Of a DNA stretch of 64,000 nt, positions 33,401 through 45,400 are shown one piece after another. A program made the translations under genes and the position numbers. The DNA is taken from assembly GCA_028583605.1 (NCBI GenBank), contig CM053337.1, forward strand, positions 18,144,694 to 18,208,693, written 5' to 3'. The notes below the pieces were generated by a model, which was given only the letters and a program-made list of their open reading frames with translations, had not been told where the DNA came from and searched no databases. Position 1 is the first letter of the stretch. Every line of letters starts with the position of its first letter. The DNA is from Dastarcus helophoroides. Its lineage: Eukaryota; Arthropoda; Insecta; Coleoptera; Bothrideridae.

Positions 33401-36400
33401 AGAATTGAAAGAGCTATTAAAAATGACAGAAGAACTTCAATATGAAAAAACTACGAAGCCACTGGAGAAAGAGGTTGAAGAAGCTGCTGAAATGGAGAAA
33501 TTGAAGGAACTTAGCATCATTGCGCCAGTAGTTACTATTGAAGTACCAATATTAGAAGAGGAAGAAGCAGGAATAACAGAAACGAGCTTTGAAGGACTTA
33601 GTTCTGAAGCAGAGAAACATACGAAAGCGACAAGCAAGGTAACTTCAAAAACGGAACCATCGATTTTTCACATAAGTACACTGGAAGCATCAGATGAAGA
33701 ACAAATGTTACATCTGCCTGCGAAAGAAGCATCAACGATTTGCGCAACATGCGAGAAAGAAGAGGAAGAAGGGGCGTTGGAAAAATCTACTTCACCAGAA
33801 GCAGAAGCCGGAGAAGAAACCGAAGCATCTACAGACGTAAAATTGAGGAGACCGAACTTGAAGAGCGGAAAAGTGTCTAGTTGAAACCGTTTTGACATCC
33901 GAGACTAGAGAAAGTGGAGGTCAAACTTGGTTAACGGAACCATCAGCTTTACTCACTCAGAAAGCAAATGAAGATCAAATGCTACACTTTCCTGAAGAAC
34001 ATTCGTCTTCGACCCTGTGCGCTGTTTGCATGGAGGAAGGATCATCAGCAGCAGAAATGACAGCTATAGGAAAGGGCACACATGTAACTAAAGTTCTTAA
34101 ACCTGAAGAAGGCGTAACTCTTCCGGAAGAAGCACACAGGTACACTGGAAGCATCAGATGAAGAACCAATGTTTCATCTGCCTGCGAAAGAAGCATCAAC
34201 GATCTGCGCCGCATGCGAGAAAGACGAAGAAGCAGAAGCGTTAGAAAAACCTACTTCACCAGAAACAGATTTACGTTTGGCCACCAAATTTTGAAGAACC
34301 GACGCACATGCGAAAAATTTATCTAAAAGTAGCACCAAGATCTTTGAGCAAAGCCTAGAGTGATTGATCACTAATAGTGACTGCAAGACAAAATTTTACT
34401 ACTCTTATACAATTTTATTTGGTCTTTGGTCAATAAATTTTGAAGAAACGACACACACACGCGAAAGATTTGCCCCAAAGACTAGAGTGATTCAAGAATC
34501 ACTAACAGTGAACGCGAAAGACAAAATTTTGATAAGAGGTTCTCTTGTAAAGATTCATTTGGTCTTTGGCCACTAAATTTTGAAAAACCGAGATACGTGC
34601 TGAAAATTTGTCCAAAAAGTGGCACAAAAATTTTTGGCCAAATAATAGAGCAATTGACTAATCACCAATAGTGAACGCGTAGAATAACATTTTGATAAAA
34701 GGATCTCTGTTAAAGATCCATTTGGTCTTTGGTCAATAAATTTTGAAGAATGGACACATGCCGAAAATTTGTCTAAAAGTGGCACCACTTGCTCCTTGGA
34801 TACTATATTTGGAAGAAACGACACAGATGCGAAAAATTTGTATAAAACCTTTGAAACCTTTGACCAAAGACTAGGGTAATTGACTAATCACTAACAGTGA
34901 ATGCAAAAGACAAAATTCTGTCAAGAGTGTCTCTTATAAGACTCATTTGGTCTTTGATCATACTTTAAATATGAGATCGTTTGCTGACGAAATAAACACA
35001 GCTGACGAAATAAAAACATCTAACGAAATAAAAACCGAACACAATTTTACTGAACTGAAGATGTACAGAGAAGCAAAAATGATTATCAGTGATGAATCCT
35101 AATAACAATCATTTTTGCTTCTTGGTGCTTCATGGTGCGTTTACTCACTATGGATAAACATTCTGGTCTTTGTATTTCCACGGAGCACATTGGCGTCTTG
35201 GTTCCGCAAAGCAAATGTGTCAAGGGATTGGGCAAATAAGAATTTAGGAGATCTCCATCGGAAAGACTGCAAGGGTCGCTTCCGAAAGAGTACCATACTG
35301 ACGCCCTCACTTTGTACAGAGGCATGTTGATCACTATCACCTCGTGGTTGTAGTTTTCGTTTATTCCTTCTGTGTTCAATGGGGAACTGATGGCGCAAGT
35401 GTAATTCCCCCCGTTACTCGCCTGGATGTCCTTGATTTCTAACGATCCGTCCGTGATTAATTTCATACTGTCGTTTGCTACGAAAAAAAAATGCATTCAG
35501 ATTGCAAAAATGGAGAGATTCTTGATTATCCTTCTTTAATATTAATTGTATCATCGAAAATTGAAATACAAATCTTGTTCTCTGAAACCAAGAAAGATTA
35601 AAAACACAACAAAGGTTGCTCTAACGCGTTTCGGTAGCCAAGCTATCATCTTCGTTCCACCAAAACTAATTGTATCATTTTGAACATTCTCGCGTAGTTG
35701 TCAAGAGTCTATTTATTGAACTTTTTCGTATGCTGGGTAGCTAAAAGTCCAAACATGTCAAGTGTTTGAATATTCTGTAGCTACCAAAAGTCCTTCTATT
35801 TTTGCATATAGTCGATAGCTGGAGAAAAAATGTCTAGTTTCCATGAATTTTTCCTGCAACTACCAAGAGTCTTCGTATAGAGATAGAAATTCTTGGAAGC
35901 TTCAAAAAAAATGTGGACTTTACTTAGAGATAGAAACTCTTGAAAGCTTCAGAAAAAATGTGGACTTTGCTTGGAGATAGAAACTCTTGGAAGCTTCAGA
36001 AAAAATGTGGACTTTGCTTAGAGATAGAAACTCTTGGAAGCTTCAGAAAAAATGTGAAAGGAGTAAAACCTTTACATATTTTCTCTGAAACTACCAAGAA
36101 TCATTATTTTTTGCAAAGACTGGTTCTTAGCTACACAAAAAAGTGTCATAGTTTTTCGGCAGATACCAAAAAGCTGATTTTTGCACATGCATCAAGAGTT
36201 GCAAAATAATGCCTAAAAGAAGAATATTTTATGTTTCTTTGGTCATACAACTGGTAATTACACATAAAAAAATGCACCTACGATTGAATTGAGAATCACT
36301 TACGCTTCAGCTCCACATTATTGAGACTCCAAGTGTACTTGAGCAAATGATTTGGCTCAACCACGCTGTCTTTCTTCAAACATGGTATCAGAATTGTCTC

Positions 36401-39400
36401 GTCATCAACAGCGAACATTTTCGAATCTGCATAAAAGAGAATTCTTAAAACAAAAACAATATGACCTCAGTCGCAATTGGTCGGGAGTGTGGGCTGGATC
36501 ATTGGATTTGCATATTACACCAAACTGAATCAAATCGACCGAAATCGGGTTCAACTTGACCGAAATCGAGTTTAACTAAGAACTAGTTGGTCAAAGTATT
36601 TGACTATCCAAACTTGGACAAGCTCCCAACAAATTTCCCTCTTTCATTTAATGCTCAAGTTTCTACAGAAAGAGGAAAACTAGTTCAGGAGTGCATGCTG
36701 GATTGTTGGATTTGTGTATTACACCAAATTGAGTCAACTAGACCGAAATCGGGTTCAACTAAGGACCAGTGTTAAAGGTACTTGACTATCCAAGCTCCTA
36801 AGAGACTCTCATTACTCATTTAATCCTCAAGTTTCTACAAAAAGAGGAAAAATAGTTCGGAAGTGAATACTCGATCATTGAATTTGGACATTACACCAAA
36901 TTGAGTCAACTAGTCCGAAATCGGGTTCAATTAAGGGCCAGTGATCGAGATATTTGATTATCTAAACTTGGGAAAGCTACCAACAGATTCCCCTTTTTCA
37001 TTTAATGCTCAAGGTTCTACCGAAAGAGAAAAATTAATTCAGGAAAGAATGCTTGATCGTTGAATTTGCACATTACACTAAATTGAGTCAAATAGTCCGA
37101 AATCGGGTTCAACTAAGAGCCAGTGATCGAGATATTTGATTATCTGAACTTGGGAACGCTCCCAACAGATTTCACTTTTTCATTTAATGCTCAAGTTTCT
37201 ACAGAAAGAGAAAAACTAGTTCAGGAGTGCATGCTGGATTGTTGGATTTGTGTATTACACCAAATTGAGTCAACTAGACCGAAATCGGGTTCAACTAAGG
37301 ACCAGTGTTAAAGGTACTTGACTATCCAAGCTCCTAAGAGACTCTCATTACTCATTTAATCCTCAAGTTTCTACAAAAAGAGGAAAAATAGTTCGGAAGT
37401 GAATACTCGATCATTGAATTTGGACATTACACCAAATTGAGTCAACTAGTCCGAAATCGGGTTCAATTAAGGGCCAGTGATCGAGATATTTGATTATCTA
37501 AACTTGGGAAACTACCAACAGATTCCCCTTTTTCATTTAATGCTCAAGGTTCTACAGAAAGAGGAAAATTAGTTCAGGAAAGAATGCTCGATCGTTGAAT
37601 TTACACATTACACAAAATTGAGTCAACTAGTCCGAAATCGAGTTCAACTAAGGGCCAGTGATCGAGATATTTGATTATCTAAACTTGGGAACGCTCTCAA
37701 CAGATTTCACGTTTTCTTTTAATGCTCAAGTTTCTACAGAAAGAGGAAAAATAGTTCGGAAGTGCATGCTGGATCGTTGGATTTGTGTATTACACCAAAC
37801 TGAGTCAACTAGACCAAAATCGGGTTCAACTAAGGACCAGTGTTCAAGATACTTGACTATCCAAGCTCCTAACAGATTCTTATTACTCATTTAATCCTCA
37901 AGTTTCCACAAAAAGAGGAAAAATAGTTCGAAAGTAAATACTCGAACATTAAATTTGCATATTACACCAAATTGAGTCAACTAGTCCGAAATCGGGTTCA
38001 ATTAAGGGCCAGTGATCGAGATATTTGATTATCTAAACTTGGGAAAGCTACCAACAGATTCCCCTTTTTTATTTAAGGCTCAAGCTTCTATAGAAAGAGG
38101 AAAATTAGTTCAGGAAAGAATGCTCGATCGTTGAATTTGCACATTACACTAAATTGAGTCAACTAGTCCGAAATCGGGTTCAACTAAGGGCCAGTGATCG
38201 AGATATTTGATTATCTAAACTTGGGAACGCTCCCAACAGATTTCACTTTTTCATTTAATGCTCAAGTTTTTACGGAAAGAGGAAAAATAGTTCGGGAGTG
38301 CATGCTGGATCGTTGGATCTGTGTATTACATCAAATTGAGTCAACTAGACCGAAATCGGGTTTAACTAAGAACCAGTGCTCAAGGTACTTGACTATCCAA
38401 GCTCCTAAGACTTTTCTTACTCATTTAATCCTCAAGTTTCCACAAAAAGAGGAAAAATAGTTCGAAAGTAAATACTTGATCATTAAATTTGCATATTACA
38501 CCAAATTGAGTCAACTAGTCCAAAATTGGGTTCAATTAAGGGCCAGTGATCGAGATATTTGATTATCTAAACTTGGGAAAGCTACCAACAGATTCCCCTT
38601 TTTCATTTAATGCTCAAGCTTCAACTGAAAAAGGAAAATTAGTTCAGGAAAGAATGCTCGATCTTTGAATTTGCATATTACACTAAATTGAGTCAACTGG
38701 TCCGAAATCGGGTTCAACTAAGGGCCAGTGATCGAGATATTTGATTATCTAAACTTGGGAACGCTCCCAACAAATTTCACTTTTTCATTTAATGCTCAAG
38801 TTTCTACAGACAGAGGAAAAATAGTTCAGGAGTGCATGCTGGATTGTTGGATTTGTGTATTACACCAAATTGAATCAACTAGACCTAAATCGGGTTCAAC
38901 TAAGGATCAGTGTTCAAGGTACTTGACTATCCAAGCTCCTAAGAGACTCTTATTACTCATTTAATACTCAAGTTTCTACAGAAAAAGGAAAATAGTTGGA
39001 GAGAGTATCGAATTTCCACATTCCACCAAATTGAGTCAACTAGATCGAAATCAGGTACAACCAAGGACCAAGTATTTGATTATCTGAGTTTGAACACACT
39101 CCCATTAGATTCCCCTTTTTTCATCTAATACTCAAGTCATGGATGGAAGATACCTGTATTTGGGAGCTCGACCTCCTCATTGAGAAAGCTCTGGATGTTC
39201 TGGTACTGAACGCTCTCCCGTTTTCGTATTCTGTGGTAGCGAGCGAAGAGATAGCTCCTTTTCCTCCTGCTCTCTTTCTTAGAGTCGTTCTTGATGATGA
39301 TGCCTTTGGGCACCTTCAAAAAATGCTGACATACCGTCTTATAGGAAGAAGCATTTGCCCCACTTTCCACTTGTTTGGTTATCGATTCAATCAAATCGTC

Positions 39401-42400
39401 AATTTTGCACAAGCAGTTGTTATGGTTTTCGAAATCAGTCGCCGAGCAGGCATCCTCTTCAACGCCTTCAGCTTTACTGGTAGTTCTTTCGGAAGTTTTA
39501 GGTGCCTCTTCTGGTCCCAGCTGAGTTGTTTCCTCCGCTGCTTGTTCTGATGCCTTCGTTGGCTCTTTGGCTTGTTCTAATCCGACATGCTCTTGCGTTA
39601 CCGTTTGCTCTGATGATTTTGATTCTGAGGATTTTGCTTCTTCTGGCGATTTTGTTTCCTCTGGTGCCCCTTCCAACGGAGTTTCCTTTGATGCCCCTTC
39701 CAATGTAGTTTCCTTTGATGCCCCTTCCAATGGAGTTTCCTTTGATGTCCCTTCCAACGGAGTTTCCCCCGTAACATCCCCTTTTGAACTACCCTCGTCT
39801 CCCGGAGCTGGTTTACCTTCCAATTCAGTTGCTGTCATCAAGTCACCAATGTTGTATGTTCCCGTCGTGTGGTTGATCGTGGTTCTATTGGCTCTTACCC
39901 ACGTGGTCCCATTTAGAGCGATTAGCGTTGGATTTTTGGAATCATTCACGTAGATAATGAGGCAGTTTGGCAGGGTGATGTTGCCTCCGGAGTTATCAGC
40001 TGGTGCCGCTGCTGTGTAAGCGGCACCAACCACGATGGTCATGACGTACGTTGTCCCAAAGGTCGACAAGCTTGTGGATGTTGATGTTTCCTCTTTTTCG
40101 GTTATTTCACCCCCTTCCACGCTTTCCTCATCGCTTGAGGTTTCATCGCAGACGGGGCAAATAGTTGAAGACTCTTTTCCCCCAGAGAAATGCATCAATA
40201 CTTCCTCTTTGAATTCTTCCTCGGTGTTCGGATGGAAAATCGCCGTTGTCGATGTCGCCTTGTTAGAAGACATATTTTCGGGGAATAACAGGATGATATG
40301 CTCTCCGGGTTCTTTGACGATCTCTTTCAAAACCTCATCGCTTATGGAAGCGTGGATAACGACTTCAGCTTCTGAGGTGAGGTGCGTGGTTGCTGTTTCT
40401 AGCTCCTCTGACGCAAACTTGCTGCTTCCAGTTTCTTCTTCTTCTTCGCAAATTTCGCAAACTGTGGATACATTTACCACCGGTAGATGCAGCATTTGTT
40501 CGTTAAGAACTTCCACGATTTGAACTGATGGACTTTCTTGCGTGGTTTTCTCACCAGTTGGGCGAATGGAGGTTTCTACGGTTTCTGTCGTCATTGAAAT
40601 ACGTTTTTCTTCTGGCTCTTCTTCCTTTTCACCTTTCTGTTTTTCTTTCTCTACCTTTTCTTTCTCCTCTTTCTTCTCTCCATTTTCTTTCTCTTCTTTT
40701 TTCTCTGCCTTTTCTTTCTCTTCTTTCTTCTCTCCCTTTTCTTTCTCCTCTTTCATCTCTTCCTTTTTTTTCTCTTCTTGCTTCTCTCCTGGTTTCTGCG
40801 CCTTTTCCTTCTCCCCTTTCTCTTCTTTCTTTTGTCCTTCCTTTTGCAGCTTCTTCTCTTCTGCTGTTTGTTTTTCCGCCTCCCCCTCCTCTTCACCTTG
40901 CTCACATAAAGCGCAAATGGTGGATGTTTCACCTCCAGCTGGAAGGTGTAACAGTTGTTCAGCTTCAACCTCTTCAACTGAGCTAACTTGTGTGCCCGTT
41001 CCTTTCAAAGACGTGGCAGTTTCAGCTTCAGGTCTCTGAAATGGTGACGACAAATGTTCTTCTTCCTTGGGAACTGTTGACATTTCCGTAGTTCCCTGTA
41101 AGATTTTTTGAGTCACTTCTTCAGTCGCTTCAGTGACGATTGTTTTAGGTTGCAGAACTCCAGTTACGTTTGCACCTATTAATTCCGTTGATAGTGATTC
41201 TTCTTTCTCTTCACCTTCTTCCGTGGGAAATGTTGAGAATTCCGTCATTTCCGTTAAGACTTGAGTAACTTCTTGAAGTTCAGTCTCTCCAGTAACGCTT
41301 AATTCAGGTTGCAGACCTTCAGGCATCAACTCCGTTGATAGCGATTCTTCCTCTTCATCACAAACAGCACAAAGAGTTGATGTTTCCCCTTTTGGTGGCA
41401 GATGTAACATTTGTTCGTCATTGACTTCCTCAGCTGTTTTCTCGACGTGAGGAATGGTTTCAGTTGTTTGAAATGGCGATGTTACACGTTCTTCTTCCTT
41501 GGAAAGTGAAGATAATTCCATCAAAATTTCCTCAAGTACTCCATGCGTCATTTGCTCAGGTGGCACGTGTGTCAATTGCTCAGGCGTTGGGTGCGTGAAT
41601 TGCTCAGGCGTTGGGTGCGTCAATTCCTCGGATACTGCGTGCGTCGATTGCTCAGGCACTGCGTGCGTCATCTCCTCAGGTGCTGCGTGCGTTTTTTCGC
41701 GACTCGTTAAATGCGTCACCTGTTGGGTCTCCGCGTACGTCCCTATTGATGTTGCGTGTTCTTCTTCAGTGGGAAATGACGATAGTTCTTTCATTTCTTT
41801 CAGTATTTTCTCTATCCCTGAGAGGGTAGTTTCGTCAGAAGCGTGCGTCACCTCAGACGTTGCGTTCGTCTCCTCGGACGCTGTGTGCGTCACCTCAGAC
41901 GCTGCTTGCGTCACCTCAGACGTTGAATGGGTCACCTCTTCCCGTTCCAGTTCTTTCAGTATTTCCTCTATCCCTGTAAAGGTAGTTTCCTCAGACGCTG
42001 CTTGCGTCACCTCAGACGCTGCTTGCGTCACCTCAGACGCTGCTTGCGTCACCTCAGACGCTACTTGCGTCACCTCAGACGCTGCTTGCGTCACTTCAGA
42101 CGCTGCTTGCGTCACCTCAGACATTGAATGGGTCACCTCTTCCAGTTCCAGTTCTTTCAGTATTTCCTCTATCCCTGTGAAGGTAATTTCCTCAGACGAT
42201 GCGTGCGTTACCTCAGACGTTCCATTCGTCTTTTCCTGAGTCGTTACGTGGGCCACTTCCTGGGTAGCAGCCTTCGTCCCTTCTTGAATTTTTTCGACTT
42301 CAGCCGCTCCAGTAACGCTTGTTTCAGGTTGTAAAACTCCCGTTACATTTACACCTATCAATTCCGTTGACAGTGATTCTTCCCCTTCCTCGCAAACAGC

Positions 42401-45400
42401 ACAAATAGTTGACGTTTCCCCTCGTGTTGGTAAATGTAGCATTTGTTCGTCATTGACTTCCTCAATCGAGCTTAAGATTTGTTTGATACTCGTTTCTTCC
42501 ACAGAAGCAACTTTGGTTTCAGGAAATGGCGATATTATGGATTCTTCTTCTTTGGAAGGTGAAGACAACTCTTGCATTTCTTTCAAGATTTCTTTAATCA
42601 CTCCATACGTTGGTTCCTCAGATGCAGCATGCGTCACTTCCTCAGATACTGCGTGTTCTACTTCCTCAGGCGCTGCGTGTGTCTTTTCCTGTGTCATTAC
42701 GTGTAGCTTTGGCTCTGTCGTTACGTTTGTTTCTTCCAAAATGTCTGCAAAAGTGACTTCCACTTCGGTCGCTTCAGTAACGCTTATTTTAGTTCGCAGC
42801 GCTCCAGTTGCGTGTGTTTCTATTAATCCCAACGTTAACGATTCTTCCTCCTCCTTACAAACAGCGCAAATGGTCGAAGTTTCACCTCTTGCAGGAAGAT
42901 GCAACATTTGTTCATCCTCCACTTCCTCAGATAAGCCTTGGGGCTGTTGAAGACTTTCTTCTTTCACGGTAGTGATGGTTTTAGCTTCAGTGGCCGTCGT
43001 TTCTTCTTCCGTGGGAAACGACAATAATTCCGCCAAGGTTTTATAAGGGGTGGTTGTCGTCAGCATCTTTTCTTCTTGAGTTTCTTCACTTTCAGCTTTT
43101 GCTTCAGTTATTTTTCCTTCAATTTCAGTTACGCCACCTTCTACTTCAGTAATGGCTTCTTCTGGAAGAGTTACGCCTTCTTCAGGTTTAAGAAGTTTAG
43201 TTACATTTGTGCCCTTACCTATAGTTCTCATTTCCGCTGCTGATGATCCTTCTTCCTCCATGCAAACAGCGCACAGGGTCGAAGACAAATGTTCTTCAGG
43301 AAAGTGTAACATTTGATCTTCATTTGCTTTCTGAGTTAGTAACGCTGATGGTTCCGTTAACCAAGTTTGACCTCCACTTTCTCTAGTCTTGGATATCGAA
43401 ATGGTTTCAACTTCTTCTACTACGGAGACACTTTTCCGCTCTTCAAGTTCGGTCTCCTCAATTTTGCGTTCTGTAGATACTTCGGTTCCTTCTCCGGCTT
43501 CTGCTTCTGGTGAAGTAGATTTTTCCAACGCCCCTTCTTCCTCTTCTTTCTCGCATGTTGCGCAAATCGTTGATGTTTCTTTCGCAGGCAGATGTAACAT
43601 TTGTTCTTCATCTGAAGCTTCCAGTGTACTTATGTGAAAAATCGATGGTTCCGTTTTTGAAGTTACCTTGCTTGTCGCTTTCGTATGTTTCTCTACTTCA
43701 GAACTAAGTCCTTTAAAGCCCGTTTCTGTTATTCCTGCTTCTTCCTCTTCTAATATTGGTACTTCAATAGTAACTACTGGCGCAATGATGCTAAGTTCCT
43801 TCAATTCCTCCATTTCAGCAGCTTCTTCAACCTCTTCCTCCAGTGGCTTTGTAGTTTTTTCATATTGAAGTTCTTCAGTGATTTTTAATAACTCTTTCAG
43901 TTCTTTAGATTTAGTTTCTGTCAAAAATTGTTTTTCTTCCATTGGCACGCTAAACTCGGTCATGTCACTTTCTATTTTCCATTTGGTGCCTTCTAAAGGC
44001 GTGAATGTTTCAATTGCACTCGACGTTTCTTTAGTGGTTTTGTTTCTTTGTTGAATATATTCGGGGAAAAGAATGTAGCCTTGTTCGGTGCTTGTCCCAC
44101 CAAATTCAGTTAATAGACTCACTTCTTCAATCGTTGAAGCTCCTTCGGTAGTTTCTGCTTCTGTTGCGAGCGTCACTACTTCGCTTACTTTACTTATTTC
44201 TTCGCTTAATTCTTTAGTTATTTCTTTGCTTGATTTTGTACCTATTTCTTCGATTATTTTACCCACTTCTTCGCTTATTTCTTTACTTATTGTTTCGCTT
44301 ATTTCTTCACTTACTTCTTCGCCTATTTTCGGACTGATTGCTCCCAGCGTTTCATTCATCAACGGCAATGTAAGGTCTTCAATCGGACTGAATTCCAAAA
44401 TTGGCAACGATTGTTCTCTTTCCTCTTCTGTGTACGTTCTTTCTTCAATTTGCTCTATCGTCATTTCCGTTTCAAGCCCACTGGTGTATTCGGTTGACGT
44501 TTCAACGATTTCTGCTTCTCTGGTCGCTTCTATTGTTATCCTTGGTTCTATCATAGTTTTCTCCTTTTCTTTTTCTTCTTCTTCCTTTTCTTCTTCTGCC
44601 TCTTCCTCTTCTTTTACTTCTTCTGCTTTTGTTCCTTCTACTGTTTCTTCTGCTTTTGTTCCTTCTGTTGTTTCTTCTGCTTTTGTTCTCTCTACTGTTT
44701 CTTCTGCTTTTGTTTCTTCCACTCCTGTTCTTTCTTTTGTATCATGTACTTTGATTTCTTGCACTTCCGTTTCTTCCTTCATTTCTTCTGCTTTGGTTAC
44801 TTCTATTACTTCTCCTGCTTCGGTTTCTTCCGCTTCCGTTTCTTCTTTCATTTCTTCTGCTTTTGTTTCTTCTATTGTTTCTTCCACTCCTGTTCCTTCT
44901 TTTGTATCTTGTACTTTGATTTCTTTCGCTTCCGTTCCTTTCTTCATTTCTTCTGCTTTGGTTACTTCTATTACTTTTCCTGCTTCGGTTTCTTCCGCTT
45001 CCGTTTCTTCTTTCATTTCTTCTGCTTTTGTTTCTTCTATTGTTTCTTCCACTCCTGTTCCTTCTTTTGTATCTTGTACTTTGATTTCTTTCGCTTCCGT
45101 TCCTTTCTTCATTTCTTCTGCTTTGGTTACTTCTATTACTTTTCCTGCTTCGGTTTCTTCCGCTTCCGTTTCTTCTTTCATTTCTTCTGCTTTTGTTACT
45201 TCCATTGTTGCTCCTGCTTTGGTTTCTTTCGCTCCTGTTTCTTCTTTTGTTTCTCGTACTCTGGTTTCTTCCGTTTTCGTTTCTTCCTTCATTTCTTCTG
45301 CTTTGGTTACTTCTATTATTTCTCCTGCTTCGGTTTCTTCCGCTTCCGTTTCTTCTATCATTTGTTCTGCTTTTGTTACTTCTATTGTTGCTCCTGCCTT

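Larger units (their letters stand above)
28005..34255 (+). pseudogene. Inverted, decayed intronic copy of giant exon (43.15-47.66 kb)
   Basis: Read on the + strand it encodes the same sequence order as the giant exon read on the - strand: five blocks with VEQKEMLHFP-type modules, EELLHL...SSICPICDQ, a SEEE tract, KAEEMKEET repeats, TIEQIEERTYTEEE, EEGYILFPEYIQ, EEQMLHLP...ICATCE and EDQMLHFPEE...LCAVC. It is broken by stops (for example GAA to TAA near 28086 and CAA to TAA near 28655) and frame changes, and one module has lost a Cys (ILSE for ILCE). By eye about nine bases in ten match over a 147-base test stretch. It lies in the 9.6-kb intron of the same gene, in the opposite orientation. 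Confidence 0.93.

Noticed and set aside
36587..38964. Five 62-88 residue frames beginning MIEIFDYLNLG
   Set aside because: They match the 535-bp satellite period; translations of the repeat in an intron.
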